42,536 nucleotides of DNA from Oscillibacter sp. (GTDB lineage: Bacteria > Bacillota > Clostridia > Oscillospirales > Oscillospiraceae). Every line of letters begins with the position of its first letter. Position 1 is the first letter of the stretch. Where the stretch lies: positions 1 through 42,536 of the forward strand of contig JAAVZX010000064.1 in NCBI GenBank assembly GCA_022791875.1, read 5' to 3'. Under the pieces are notes generated by a model, which saw only the letters and a list, made by a program, of their open reading frames with translations, searched no databases and was not told where the DNA came from. Shown one piece after another: positions 1-8,058 of the stretch. The position numbers and the translations under genes were made by a program.

Positions 1-105
1 AACTGGAACACGATTGACTTTGACGACCGACGGCAGGTGACGGACATTATTCTCTCTCAGGTCCAGGCCACCAGCGACCGCGTTTCGTTTGAGTGGAAAA
101 TCTGA
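1..105 (+). CDS. C-terminal end of a probable large serine recombinase (5' end outside window)
   Basis: Frame 1 is open from the window edge and stops at 103-105 (TGA). The 34 visible residues end in ...SFEWKI and contain NWNTIDFDDRRQV. This resembles the tail of large serine site-specific recombinases, where a 'W..ldf..r..v' stretch is followed by a beta strand ending in '.WK'. No catalytic or zinc-ribbon residues lie in the window, so the family call rests on a short tail. If right, it would be the integration or excision enzyme of a mobile element ending nearby, which fits the AT-rich DNA up to about 0.9 kb. No gene is seen between 106 and 216. Confidence 0.45.
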   Translation, partial: NWNTIDFDDRRQVTDIILSQVQATSDRVSFEWKI

Positions 106-216
106 AAATCTTTCTCTCTGCGTTTTATACTATGGCCTGTGTGCCCTTGTTAAGCGTTGCTATCATCCCATCTTTGATCCAAAATTCGGAGTTCTCCTCT
201 GCAATTACCACGTTTG

Positions 217-414
217 TCAAACTCGAACAGTGGAAAAAACATCCCTGCCGATTTTTGTTACACTCTTTGGGACAATCACACTGGTCAGGCTTTCGCAGAA
301 TCGAAAAGCCTCATCGCCGATTTCCTTCACGCCTTCCGGGATGGTCACATCCCCGCCGGGGCCGTTGTATTTGCGCAAAATGCCGTCTCTAATATTAAAA
401 TCCTTGGTGTTCAC
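217..414 (-). CDS. Short BspA-like leucine-rich-repeat protein (65 aa), possibly a remnant
   Basis: The start is GTG at 414 with a strong AGGAGG site at about 421-428. The product reads MNTKDFNIRDGILRKYNG, then GGDVTIPEGVKEIGDEAF and a second LxSVxVPxSVTxIGxDxF turn. These are the opening motif and one to two repeats of the LRR_5 (BspA/TpLRR) family. Family members usually have many such repeats and run to hundreds of residues, so 65 residues is either a fragment cut after the second repeat or a reduced gene. It has no signal peptide. It sits in AT-rich DNA beside a recombinase tail, which suggests cargo or debris of a mobile element. Family call fairly sure, integrity unsure. Confidence 0.6.
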   Translation of the reverse strand: MNTKDFNIRDGILRKYNGPGGDVTIPEGVKEIGDEAFRFCESLTSVIVPKSVTKIGRDVFSTVRV

Positions 415-646
415 AACAATTTCCTCCTAAAAATCAAATTTCAGTTTTTTGCAGTACCAGACTGATGACCTAAGAGCCTGTTTAAAATCTTCTAATAAGG
501 CTGGCAATGTGGGCAAAAGTGAAAATCTGAGCAGAAATAAAAAGTTTTCGCCCACAGTTTTTCCAAAGTCTGCGGAATTTGTCAAGTCAGCCGAAATGGT
601 TTCCATCTCTTGTGGAGCAGAAACACAAAAAGATTGGGGGGATAAT

Positions 647-776
647 AAAGTGTACTTTTCTGCAACACATATTTCAATCTAAAATTATTTGTAAAAACTA
701 TTGAAATTTCGTAATATTTGCTGTATCATTTACGTAGAAGGAATGGGAGACTGCTTTGCAGAAAAGTACACTTTTT
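647..776. repeat. 130 bp inverted-repeat element (MITE-like or invertible)
   Basis: The left arm AAAGTGTACTTTTCTGCAA (647-665) is the exact reverse complement of 19 bases in the right arm at about 756-775. About 90 AT-rich bases lie between. An inner inverted repeat (ATTTCAAT at 671-678 and ATTGAAAT at 700-707) makes the left half foldable. A good sigma-70-type promoter lies inside. Perfect arms with a short non-coding interior fit a MITE or a small invertible segment. I see no clear target-site duplication. The rest of the gene-free stretch 430-948 is AT-rich with no supportable gene. Confidence 0.6.
701..729 (+). promoter_or_regulatory. Sigma-70-type promoter inside the inverted-repeat element
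   Basis: TTGAAA (701-706), a 17-base spacer and TATCAT (724-729) read rightward, out of the right arm. No convincing gene lies directly downstream on this strand. A GGAATG...CATTCC hairpin followed by a run of T at about 834-862 could stop the transcript. An alternative pairing of AATGCCCC (about 784-791) with GGGGCATT (about 845-852) would compete with that hairpin. Confidence 0.45.
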
Positions 777-948
777 TGTAAAAATGCCCCTTTGCGAACC
801 CTTGGTTTTTTTGCAAATTTCGGCCTTATGGAGGAATGTCGAGAGGGGCATTCCGCATTTTTTTGCCTTTTTTACATCATAGTCATTTACCTGTAACCCT
901 TCACTTTACGGGACAGCAACTGTGCTGTCTTCTCTTCATATTTTGCGC

Positions 949-980
949 AAAAAAACAACAGCCGCCTGACGGCGACTGCT
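949..980 (-). terminator. Intrinsic terminator after the GHKL/LytTR operon
   Basis: On the minus strand CAGTCGCC and GGCGGCTG form an 8 bp stem with a short loop, followed by a run of seven T (complement of 949-955). It lies just beyond the small 1014-1151 reading frame and so ends the leftward two-component transcript. Confidence 0.75.
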
Positions 981-1013
981 GCTGTGTGCTTACTGGTTCA
1001 TATATTTTTGAAA

Positions 1014-1151
1014 TTATGCGGCAAAAAAGTCCTCATAGGCGCTGGCAATACGGCTAATCCGCTTATGGACCGCACTGGCGGTCTGATAGCCTGCCCTGTC
1101 CGCCTGTTTCAACATATGATACTGAAACTGTCGGACATAATTCATCTGCAT
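1014..1151 (-). CDS. Possible 45-residue protein at the end of the two-component operon
   Basis: ATG at 1151 lies four bases after the stop of the histidine kinase gene and the frame runs to TAA at 1014-1016, just before the operon terminator. The product is basic and helix-prone (MQMNYVRQFQYHMLKQ, then HKRISRIASAYEDFFAA). It has no signal peptide or membrane segment. No strong ribosome site is visible, so translation would depend on coupling to the kinase gene. I do not recognise a family. It could be a real small protein or the decayed 3' end of an older gene. Confidence 0.35.
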   Translation of the reverse strand: MQMNYVRQFQYHMLKQADRAGYQTASAVHKRISRIASAYEDFFAA

Positions 1152-1155
1152 GCCG

Positions 1156-2931
1156 CTACTTCAGCCGCAGATAGACCGAAGAATAGAACACCCCGTCCTT
1201 CGCCTCAAAGCGGCTCCCGCCGCCGTGCTTTTCCGCCAGGGCGGCAATAATCCGCAGGCCCAGTCCGCCGCCCTCCCGGGTGGATTGGAAGCTCCCGTCT
1301 GCATTCTGCCGGATGCTGGAAAAGCTGTTATCCAGTGTGACCGTCAAAATCCCGTCCGCACAGCGGCTGCGCATTTTGATGAAAGGCTTTTCCGTTCCCT
1401 GGCAGGCGGCGGCCGCATTCTCCAGCATATCCCCAATGATGACGCACAGCTCACCGGCGGGGACGCGCCCGGTATCCTCCGGGATGTCCAGCCGGATGTC
1501 AACCGCCGCCCCCGCCTGCCGCGCCATGGCCTGATAGTGCATCGCCGTCGCGTTGACCAGCGGATTGCCGCACAGCCTGCCGGAAACATCCGCTGAAAGC
1601 GCATCCAGCATGGAGTTCAAATCCACAAGCGCGGCGTCCCGTTCCCCATTGACCAGCAGGACCCGGAGCGCGGCCAGATGGTGCTTGACGCTGTGACGGA
1701 ATTTTTTCCGGCTTTCCTCCGTCTCCAACAGAAGCCGGTACTGTTCCCTCTGGATTTCCACCTGCCGCTGCATCATGCCGTTCTGGGCGCGGAGCAGAAA
1801 GGCGTCCCGCACAAAGCAGCCGCCAATCACGCCGGTGATGACGACGAATACCATCACGCCGAGCTGGAAAAAGAAGGACTTCTGCACCGGAAGACGGAAC
1901 AGGTAGTAGTTGCCCACCTCCAGCAGCGCGAACACCGCCAACGCCCCTGTCGGGACAAGGAACCGCTGTGCCATGCGGTTTTGATACCATACGCTTTCCC
2001 GCAGCAGCACCATGGCGAATACGCACAGGGCCAGGGGCACGATCACATGGAACAGATACATCGTTTTTGAAAAGGCGGCGATCCCGAATAGCTGCAGCAA
2101 AATCGCGGCCCCGGTACACGCCTCCAGCGTTAGCGCCATCCCATTGAGCAGGCGGCGGCTCTCCCGGCGCAAGCGCAGCACGATACAGCCAAATTTCAGC
2201 ATAGGTATCGCCAGCGTAAACAGCCCCAGAAAGGCCAGCAGGTAGAGGAATACCGGCGCGTCCATCAGCACCCCGGTCAGATTGCACTCCCCCAGCACCC
2301 AGCAGCCTACGCATACGCAGAACAGCCCCAGCCAGAGAAACGCCGCCCCCGTTGCCTCAAACCGGGTCAGCACCAGGGCAATCAGAAACAGCAGCAGGCC
2401 CAGCGCCAGCAGGACAAAGGCGAAAAACAGGGAAAAGCCCATCTGCCCCACCAATTCCCGCAAAATCGCCCCGCTGCTTCCCAGCAGCACAGGGTGAAGG
2501 GCCAGGGAGCTCCTCTGGGACGGGGAGAGGTACTCCATCCGCAGCACCACCGGCCCCTCCGTGTCCGGCAGGGGGACCAGCGCCGTCTTGGTGGGCGGGT
2601 CGATCAGGAAAGCGGGATAACTCCCCGGCTGGCCGTACTCGAAAATTAATGTGCCGTTGGCGTAGACCCGCAGGGGGGCGTAGACCGTTTTGAAATAGAG
2701 GTAGTCCCCGTCCTCCGGACGGATTTCCGCCGTCAGCGTGAGGGGTGTCCGCGGGGACAGCCGCCCGGTTGTCAGCGGCAAAACGACTGGTTCGCCCTCC
2801 ATCTGCCACTCCGATATACTCTCTGCGCCGGGGGACGCCTGCCCGGCTGGCTGGGACGCGAACACAAACAGCAGCGCCGCCAGCACCGCGACGCATACAG
2901 GCGGCAAAACCGTCCGAAGCCTCCTATTCAT
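1156..2931 (-). CDS. Membrane sensor histidine kinase, GHKL/AgrC-like type with 7TM sensor
   Basis: 591 residues. A signal-anchor helix (about 8-26) is followed by an extracytoplasmic beta-rich region (about 40-150) like 7TMR-DISM sensor domains, then seven to eight membrane helices (about 160-385). The cytoplasmic part has the phospho-acceptor motif FRHSVKHHL (His about 413), the N-box GDMLENAAAAC (Asn about 505) and the G-box GGGLGLRI (about 554). This is the HATPase_c_5/GHKL arrangement found with LytTR partners. The gene overlaps the regulator gene by 8 bases, so the two are translated together. It should sense an external signal and phosphorylate the 2924-3661 regulator. The divergent surface protein is a plausible target (inference). 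Confidence 0.88.
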   Translation of the reverse strand: MNRRLRTVLPPVCVAVLAALLFVFASQPAGQASPGAESISEWQMEGEPVVLPLTTGRLSPRTPLTLTAEIRPEDGDYLYFKTVYAPLRVYANGTLIFEYGQPGSYPAFLIDPPTKTALVPLPDTEGPVVLRMEYLSPSQRSSLALHPVLLGSSGAILRELVGQMGFSLFFAFVLLALGLLLFLIALVLTRFEATGAAFLWLGLFCVCVGCWVLGECNLTGVLMDAPVFLYLLAFLGLFTLAIPMLKFGCIVLRLRRESRRLLNGMALTLEACTGAAILLQLFGIAAFSKTMYLFHVIVPLALCVFAMVLLRESVWYQNRMAQRFLVPTGALAVFALLEVGNYYLFRLPVQKSFFFQLGVMVFVVITGVIGGCFVRDAFLLRAQNGMMQRQVEIQREQYRLLLETEESRKKFRHSVKHHLAALRVLLVNGERDAALVDLNSMLDALSADVSGRLCGNPLVNATAMHYQAMARQAGAAVDIRLDIPEDTGRVPAGELCVIIGDMLENAAAACQGTEKPFIKMRSRCADGILTVTLDNSFSSIRQNADGSFQSTREGGGLGLRIIAALAEKHGGGSRFEAKDGVFYSSVYLRLK

Positions 2932-3661
2932 TTGCGCCCCCCTTTTCCCGCGCCGACGTGAACAGCCAGTTCTCCCAAGCGCCCTTGGCCCGGTAAAAGG
3001 TTTCCCGGCGAATGTAGGCGTTTCCGCCCTCCTTCATCTGAAAGACCATCTGCTCTCTATTTATGTCCAGAACGAAGTCCAGATTGACCAGGTAGCTCTT
3101 GTGGCAGCGGAAAAACGGGTACTTCGCCAACAAAAGCTCTAAATCATTCAGTTTCCCCTTCCGCCTCAAAATTCCGCCGCCGGCCAGGTAGAAGGCCAGG
3201 GAGTGCTCCCGCTGTTCCACGTAGCGCAGCCTGGTGGGTGAAAACCGGATCGGGTCCCTCCGGCCCCATATGATAAAACCCCGATCCCGCTCCGCCTTCT
3301 TGTGCAGGGCCAGGGCGATGATTTCGTCCACCTCGCCCTGGGAGGCGGGCTTTTCTATGTACTTCGCCGCATTCAGGCGGTAGCTGTCCAGGGCAAAGTC
3401 CTCGCTGGTGGTGGTAAAGGCCACCGGCACACTTCGGTCCGTCTCCCGGACCCGCCGCACCGCCTCCACGCCGTTCAGCCCGTCCAGATAGATGTCCATG
3501 AAAATCAGGTCGAATTTGTCCGGCTGACAAGCCGCAAGAAAATCCTCGCCGTTTTCAAACAGGCTGACATTGGCGGAAACGCCATTGGCTGTAATCAATC
3601 CGCAAAGGTGCCGGAGATCAGCCTGGACGTCTTCGCAGACCGCTATGTTGAGCTGTTCCAT
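2924..3661 (-). CDS. LytTR-family response regulator (AgrA/LytR type)
   Basis: 245 residues. The N-terminal receiver has the acidic pair E10/D11, phospho-acceptor Asp56 in FMDIYLDG and Lys104 in the YIEKP motif. From about 130 a LytTR DNA-binding domain follows, with FRCHKSYLVNLDFV and the end motif AYIRRETF. LytTR proteins bind direct repeats about 21 bases apart in promoter regions. The gene is first in its operon and has its own near-consensus promoter. Its divergent neighbour is the SLH surface protein, which has a good -10 but no good -35, as expected of an activator-dependent promoter. Target assignment is inference. Confidence 0.9.
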   Translation of the reverse strand: MEQLNIAVCEDVQADLRHLCGLITANGVSANVSLFENGEDFLAACQPDKFDLIFMDIYLDGLNGVEAVRRVRETDRSVPVAFTTTSEDFALDSYRLNAAKYIEKPASQGEVDEIIALALHKKAERDRGFIIWGRRDPIRFSPTRLRYVEQREHSLAFYLAGGGILRRKGKLNDLELLLAKYPFFRCHKSYLVNLDFVLDINREQMVFQMKEGGNAYIRRETFYRAKGAWENWLFTSAREKGGANE

Positions 3662-3687
3662 GTGGAGCCCCCCTCGCTTTCTCTTTC

Positions 3688-3716
3688 AGTATAAGGCCGA
3701 TGCACAGAAATGTCAA
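3688..3716 (-). promoter_or_regulatory. Promoter of the LytTR/GHKL operon
   Basis: On the minus strand TTGACA (3716-3711), a 17-base spacer and TATACT (3693-3688). It starts about 25 bases before the regulator gene. A second TGTCAA copy lies 8 bases further out (3719-3724), giving a short direct repeat over the -35 region. Confidence 0.75.
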
Positions 3717-3763
3717 TTTGTCAAGTACGAATTTTGAACGAAAGAGCGAAATAAGGGACATTT

Positions 3764-3806
3764 TTCGTAGTGAACCAATTTTCGGGGCCGTGGTATAATA
3801 AGGAAA
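3764..3806 (+). promoter_or_regulatory. Promoter of the SLH surface protein gene, weak -35
   Basis: A perfect TATAAT lies at 3794-3799, but no TTGACA-like hexamer is found 16-18 bases upstream. A strong -10 with a missing -35 is typical of promoters needing an activator, possibly the divergent LytTR regulator. I could not identify convincing LytTR direct repeats by eye. Confidence 0.55.
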
Positions 3807-3837
3807 ATAGCGGCTTTTTATCGGCTAAGAAAGAGTA

Positions 3838-3882
3838 TGAGAACGGGGTGCACCCCGTTCTCACTCCCCATGGGGAGTGAGA
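3838..3882 (+). promoter_or_regulatory. Two overlapping perfect palindromes in the 5' leader of the SLH gene
   Basis: A 26 bp perfect palindrome (3838-3863, centre GGGGTGCACCCC) overlaps by five bases a 24 bp perfect palindrome (3859-3882, centre CTCCCCATGGGGAG). Both lie between the TATAAT box and the AAGGAGG ribosome site (about 3889-3895). As RNA they make two GC-rich hairpins that compete for the shared TCTCA. Possible roles are transcript stabilisation, control of ribosome access or protein binding to DNA. Confidence 0.6.
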
Positions 3883-3899
3883 TTTATTAAGGAGGCTGT

Positions 3900-6800
3900 A
3901 TGATGAAACGCAGGATACTCAGCATCATCACCACACTGGCCCTGTGTCTGGGGCTGCTGCCGGGGACGGTTTTCGCGGCGGAGGCCGGGGACGGTTTGGA
4001 GACACGGACCGCGTCTATCAATATGAGCTATAAGGGCTTTGTCTTCGCCCAGGGCGTCCCCATTGTAATCAAAGCAAATGGCAGCATCACCAGCATCTAC
4101 GACCCAGAGGGGAATTTGCTCTCTGGGGATACAGACGTCAGCAGCTGCGCAGTTTACGGCGGCTGGTTTGACAGTGGGAATACGCATACTGGCAGCACCT
4201 CTATCGTTATGGAAAGCGGAACAGTAACTTCCATTTTCGGAGGGAGCTACAACGACGTATTGGATGGAAATACTGACATCACCCTTAATGGCGGAACAGC
4301 AGGCTGGGTCTACGGCGGCGGAAATCAGTCCACCGTCACCGGGACTGCCCGTGTGACCGTCAATTCCGGCGCAAAGATCTGGGGGCAGAAAATTTCTGAC
4401 GACACAGCTGACCGGGGCACCGTCTTTGGCGGCGGCTACCTTGGGTCTGTGACCAGTACAGAAGTCGTTTTTAACGGCGGAGACGCCCAGTGGATTTACG
4501 GCGGCGGTGCTGACGGCTGTACTTGTACCAACACCTGTGTGAAATTCATGGGCCAGGCAGATGATTTTATACAGGTCTACGGCGGCAGCAACGGGGGGAC
4601 TGTCGGGACCGCCACCGTGGAGTTCCATGGAAAGGGCGTCAGCATTAACAGGCAGAACAACTATATCTACGGCAGCGGTTGGGGGGACCATGTGGACGAG
4701 GTCAAAATGATCATCGGCAAGGAGTGCGAACCTCCTGCCGCTCCTACCCTTTTCTGCGCAAAAAATCCTGATAGTGGAGCCACCGTGGGTTCGGCTAGCT
4801 TTGACGTATATATGGACCCCGACCGGCCCAGCATGATGAACGGCAGCGGTCTGGACGGGACCGGCGTCACCGGAAAGGTCACCGCTTACATCCACTCGGA
4901 CGCCAGCAAGGATCATTTTATTTACACTTCCCTGACGGAAATAGACGAACTGATTTTGGAGGGGCTCAATTACACGACCGCCACAGATGACCTCGATTTG
5001 GACCGGCTGGAGATTCGGGAGACCGCCGCCATCGCCGTTTCGGCGATAGCGGGCAAAACGCGGACAGTCAGGGAGCTTGCGGGCAGTGGGCGTATCTATT
5101 TTGAAAAGCGCCTTAACATGGAGGCGAGCATCACGCCCATCACCGTGGGCAAAATCACAACCGCCGAGGGCGCGCGGCTCCAGGTGGACCGCTTGGGGGG
5201 CCTGCCTGATGCGGCATGGACAGGCGCGGCCCTGTTGACGGGTGACGGCGTCGCGGCGCTGGAAAACCTGGATGGCCTTGTCTGTGTCAATGAAAATTAC
5301 GCTCTGACCAAAGAGGGCAATACGATCAAGGTCAAGGAGAATGACGGCCAGCGGCAGGCATATCTGGACCCCACGCCCACCTTTGACCGGGTGGACAAGA
5401 CCTACCGCTATGGCGAGACCATCCAGATCGCCACGGGGCTGCAATGCGGCGGCGTCCCTCTGGCCGGGCTGACGGTCGCGGTAACAGGCGGCGTCAGCGG
5501 CCGCCAGACCTTTGCCGCCGGGGTGACGGGCGAGGACGGGAGAGTGACCATCCCCGTTCCGGTGAACGATATGGTCTGGAACAGCCGGACCAGCGCCCTC
5601 AGCGGCTATTTCGCCGGGACAGAGGAGTACAAGGGGAATACCTACGGCGTCTCCGTTGGCGGAGACCTTAGCTATACCATCCTGCCTGCCCAGGTGGCCC
5701 TCAGCGGTGAGATCACGGCTCCGGCCAGGGGCGGCGTGCCTGTAAAGACTCTGACTGTAGGCGGAGCCGATGTCTGCACCGCCGAGGTGCTCTGGTCCCC
5801 GGCGGACGCGGCTTTCCGGCCCGATGTGGCCTATACCGCCAGTATCCGGCTGGTCCCCAAGCCGGGTTACGGCCTGGACAAGGGGCAGATCGGCGCCAGC
5901 GTCACCTTCGGCGGGGAGGTCCTGGCCCTTCCCGCTCAGGCGGAGGCCGACGGCAGTCTCATCATCGCCGGTGTCCGGACCTTCGCGGCCTTCCCCGCCA
6001 TCCACCCCACCGGCGTCACGCTGAACAAGACCGAACTGTCCCTGACCGTGGGCGGCTCGGAACAGCTCACTGCCCTCGTGGCCCCGGCGGAGGCGGACAA
6101 CAAGTCCGTGACATGGACCTCCAGCAACACCGCCGTTGCCACGGTTGACGCCGGCGGGAACGTCACCGCCGTTGGCGCAGGCACAGCCACCATCACCGTC
6201 ACCACAGCGGATGGCGGCAAGACCGCCGTCTGTACCGTCAACGTTCGGAGCAGCGGAGGCGGCGGCAACAGCAGCGGCGGAAGCAGCAAAGGCGGCGGGA
6301 CATCCGGCGGCTCCAGCGTTACCGTCCCTGTGTCCGGCAGCCAAAACACCATCCGCGTCAGCGCCAGCGTGTCCGGCACCACCGCCACGGTAAGCAAAAT
6401 CGACACCACGCAAATCAACAATGTGATTGGGGACGGCGTAAAGACCGGCATGGTGGAGATCGACTTCACCGGCCTGGGCAGGACCATCGACACGGTGAAG
6501 CTGCCCGCCGCCCCCATTGGCGGGATTGCGGCGGCGGCACAGTCCCCGGCTAACGATGTGACGGGTCTGACCATCAAGCTGAGCACTGGCGAGATTGCCT
6601 TTGACGGCCAGGCCCTTGCCGCGCTCTGCGCCCAGGCGGGCAGTCAAATCACGCTGACCGTCACTCCGGTCAGGGCCTCAGACCTCAACAGCCGGCAGAG
6701 AGAGGCCGTTGGCAATTTTCCGGTATTCAGCCTGACCCTGCGGAGCGGCAGCGGGGCCATCACCGACTTCCGGGGCGGCCATGCCGCCGTGTCCCTGCCC

Positions 6801-7505
6801 TATACCCTGACGGCGGGACAGACCCCCTCCGGAGTGGTGGTGTACTATCTGGACAGCACCGGCAATGCCACCCCCTGCGCCACCATGTACGATGCAGGCC
6901 GCAAAGCGGCTGTCTTCACCACCGGCCACCTGTCGCTGTACTTTGTGGGCTATGACCCTGCGGCGGTATGGGGAAATCCGTTCTCCGATGTATCCGAGGA
7001 CGCGTGGTACTATGACGCGGTACGGTATGCCAGCGAGAACGGCCTGATGGGCGGCTACGGCAACGGGACCTTTGGCCCCAACGATCACCTCTCCCGCGCC
7101 CAATTTGCCCAAATTCTCTTTAACAGGGAGGGCAAGCCGGTTGTCGATTACCTGCTGCAATACGGCGATGTGGCAGACGGCGCATGGTACATCGAGGCTG
7201 TCCGCTGGGCCACCAGCCGGGGCATTGTGGGCGGCTATGGAAACGGAATGTTCGGCCCCAATAACAACATCACCCGTGAGCAGTTGGCGGTCATGCTCTG
7301 GCGGTATGCCGGAAGCCCCGCCGCCACGGATAAGGAACTGCACTTTACCGATGCGGACGGGGCCGGCGGCTACGCGCTGGAGGCCCTTTGCTGGGCCATA
7401 GAGAACGGCGTCATCAATGGCTATGGCGATGGGCGGTTAGGCCCCCAGGGGCTGGCGACGCGGGCGCAGGCTGCGCAGATGCTTATGAATTTCCTGAAGA
7501 AATAG
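3900..7505 (+). CDS. S-layer-anchored surface protein with beta-helix repeats, Big_2 domain and three SLH domains
   Basis: 1201 residues, starting at the first of two ATGs after AAGGAGG. A signal peptide covers residues 1-27 (MMKRRILSIITT...GTVFAA). Residues about 70-260 hold repeated 'YGGG...TVxVNSG' turns like those of large secreted beta-helix proteins. About 700-782 is a bacterial Ig-like group 2 (Big_2) domain (SVTWTSSNTAVATVD...GNVTAVGAGTATITV). A Gly/Ser linker follows (782-805). The C-terminus has three SLH domains at about 1022, 1086 and 1146, each with an 'AxxW' core and a 'GYGxGxFGP' turn. SLH domains bind secondary cell-wall polymer, so the protein should sit on the outer wall, perhaps as an adhesin. 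The substrate is not evident. Confidence 0.9.
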   Translation: MMKRRILSIITTLALCLGLLPGTVFAAEAGDGLETRTASINMSYKGFVFAQGVPIVIKANGSITSIYDPEGNLLSGDTDVSSCAVYGGWFDSGNTHTGSTSIVMESGTVTSIFGGSYNDVLDGNTDITLNGGTAGWVYGGGNQSTVTGTARVTVNSGAKIWGQKISDDTADRGTVFGGGYLGSVTSTEVVFNGGDAQWIYGGGADGCTCTNTCVKFMGQADDFIQVYGGSNGGTVGTATVEFHGKGVSINRQNNYIYGSGWGDHVDEVKMIIGKECEPPAAPTLFCAKNPDSGATVGSASFDVYMDPDRPSMMNGSGLDGTGVTGKVTAYIHSDASKDHFIYTSLTEIDELILEGLNYTTATDDLDLDRLEIRETAAIAVSAIAGKTRTVRELAGSGRIYFEKRLNMEASITPITVGKITTAEGARLQVDRLGGLPDAAWTGAALLTGDGVAALENLDGLVCVNENYALTKEGNTIKVKENDGQRQAYLDPTPTFDRVDKTYRYGETIQIATGLQCGGVPLAGLTVAVTGGVSGRQTFAAGVTGEDGRVTIPVPVNDMVWNSRTSALSGYFAGTEEYKGNTYGVSVGGDLSYTILPAQVALSGEITAPARGGVPVKTLTVGGADVCTAEVLWSPADAAFRPDVAYTASIRLVPKPGYGLDKGQIGASVTFGGEVLALPAQAEADGSLIIAGVRTFAAFPAIHPTGVTLNKTELSLTVGGSEQLTALVAPAEADNKSVTWTSSNTAVATVDAGGNVTAVGAGTATITVTTADGGKTAVCTVNVRSSGGGGNSSGGSSKGGGTSGGSSVTVPVSGSQNTIRVSASVSGTTATVSKIDTTQINNVIGDGVKTGMVEIDFTGLGRTIDTVKLPAAPIGGIAAAAQSPANDVTGLTIKLSTGEIAFDGQALAALCAQAGSQITLTVTPVRASDLNSRQREAVGNFPVFSLTLRSGSGAITDFRGGHAAVSLPYTLTAGQTPSGVVVYYLDSTGNATPCATMYDAGRKAAVFTTGHLSLYFVGYDPAAVWGNPFSDVSEDAWYYDAVRYASENGLMGGYGNGTFGPNDHLSRAQFAQILFNREGKPVVDYLLQYGDVADGAWYIEAVRWATSRGIVGGYGNGMFGPNNNITREQLAVMLWRYAGSPAATDKELHFTDADGAGGYALEALCWAIENGVINGYGDGRLGPQGLATRAQAAQMLMNFLKK

Positions 7506-7525
7506 AATAGGACGGTTCATCACGG

Positions 7526-7569
7526 AACACAGGCCACCTGCTGTAATTCGGGCAGATGGCCTGTGTTTT
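7526..7569 (+). terminator. Hairpin after the SLH gene, probable terminator
   Basis: AACACAGGCCA pairs with TGGCCTGTGTT and the stem continues through CTGC/GCAG with one mismatch. A TTTTG tail follows. It lies 20 bases after the stop codon. Confidence 0.7.
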
Positions 7570-7618
7570 GAAATTTACCCTTGACAGAAACCCTCTGAAT
7601 TCAACTTTACAGGCAGTG

Positions 7619-7668
7619 AAAACGCCCACAGGCCGCCGATGAAACCGGATGCCTATGGGCGTTTCGTG
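7619..7668. terminator. Second hairpin in the SLH downstream region
   Basis: AACGCCCACAGGC pairs with GCCTATGGGCGTT (one mismatch) around a 20-base loop, followed by TCGTGTTT. It may act as a back-up terminator. The rest of the gap 7506-8058 has no gene I can support. Confidence 0.45.
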
Positions 7669-7816
7669 TTTATGCGCTAAAATTCAATTGCAGCGGAGAA
7701 CCGGTCCAAATACAGTGTTGCAGCGGCAATATGGAGCTGGTCCAGAAGCGGTTAATTAAAAAGGCCGTCAAAGTGAAAAAAGCAGAGCCCCGCCCAAAAA
7801 ACATTCATAAAAATCG

Positions 7817-7845
7817 TTGAAATCCCACAGCGGTTATGGTATCAT
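7817..7845 (+). promoter_or_regulatory. Promoter for the 8059-9066 gene pair
   Basis: TTGAAA (7817-7822), a 17-base spacer and TATCAT (7840-7845). This is the same pair of hexamers as the promoter at 701-729. It implies a leader of about 210 bases before the first gene at 8059, in which I recognise no riboswitch. Confidence 0.6.
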
Positions 7846-8058
7846 TTGCACAAAGTTTCGGGCCCCGCCAGTTCCGGTTCCTACCGCGGAAGTGAGGTGT
7901 CTGTGGGTCCGTAATATACCCCAGTCATTCCTCAGTTTGCGGCGTACTCAGTTGGCCGCTGATCTGGCAAATAGACAGCGTGACTTTTCGCAGCCCAGGC
8001 GGAAGTCAGCATAAACCAGCCTGATCCATTTACTTCTGTAGAGAAAAGAGGTGCACCT

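Noticed and set aside
836-1057. Plus-strand frame beginning MSRGAFRIF after GGAGG
   Set aside because: The GGAGG touches the ATG, a terminator-like hairpin overlaps the start, and the frame runs antisense through the two-component operon terminator. No family match.
3717-3790. LytTR direct-repeat binding sites
   Set aside because: Several GAAC/GTTC-like words are present but none form convincing 9-mers at the expected 21-base spacing.
3861-6647. A 928-codon open frame on the minus strand opposite the SLH protein gene
   Set aside because: It has no ribosome site or recognisable domain, and its amino acid make-up mirrors the plus-strand codon bias. The plus-strand gene has a signal peptide, Big_2 and SLH domains.
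7817-7910. Resemblance of this leader to that at 16475-16592 (both contain AAGTGAGGTG after a similar promoter)
   Set aside because: The shared stretch is essentially the ribosome-site-like word plus promoter consensus, too short to claim common origin.
7817-8014. Plus-strand frame starting in the promoter region (65 codons)
   Set aside because: It starts inside the -35 element of the likely promoter and has no ribosome site or family match.
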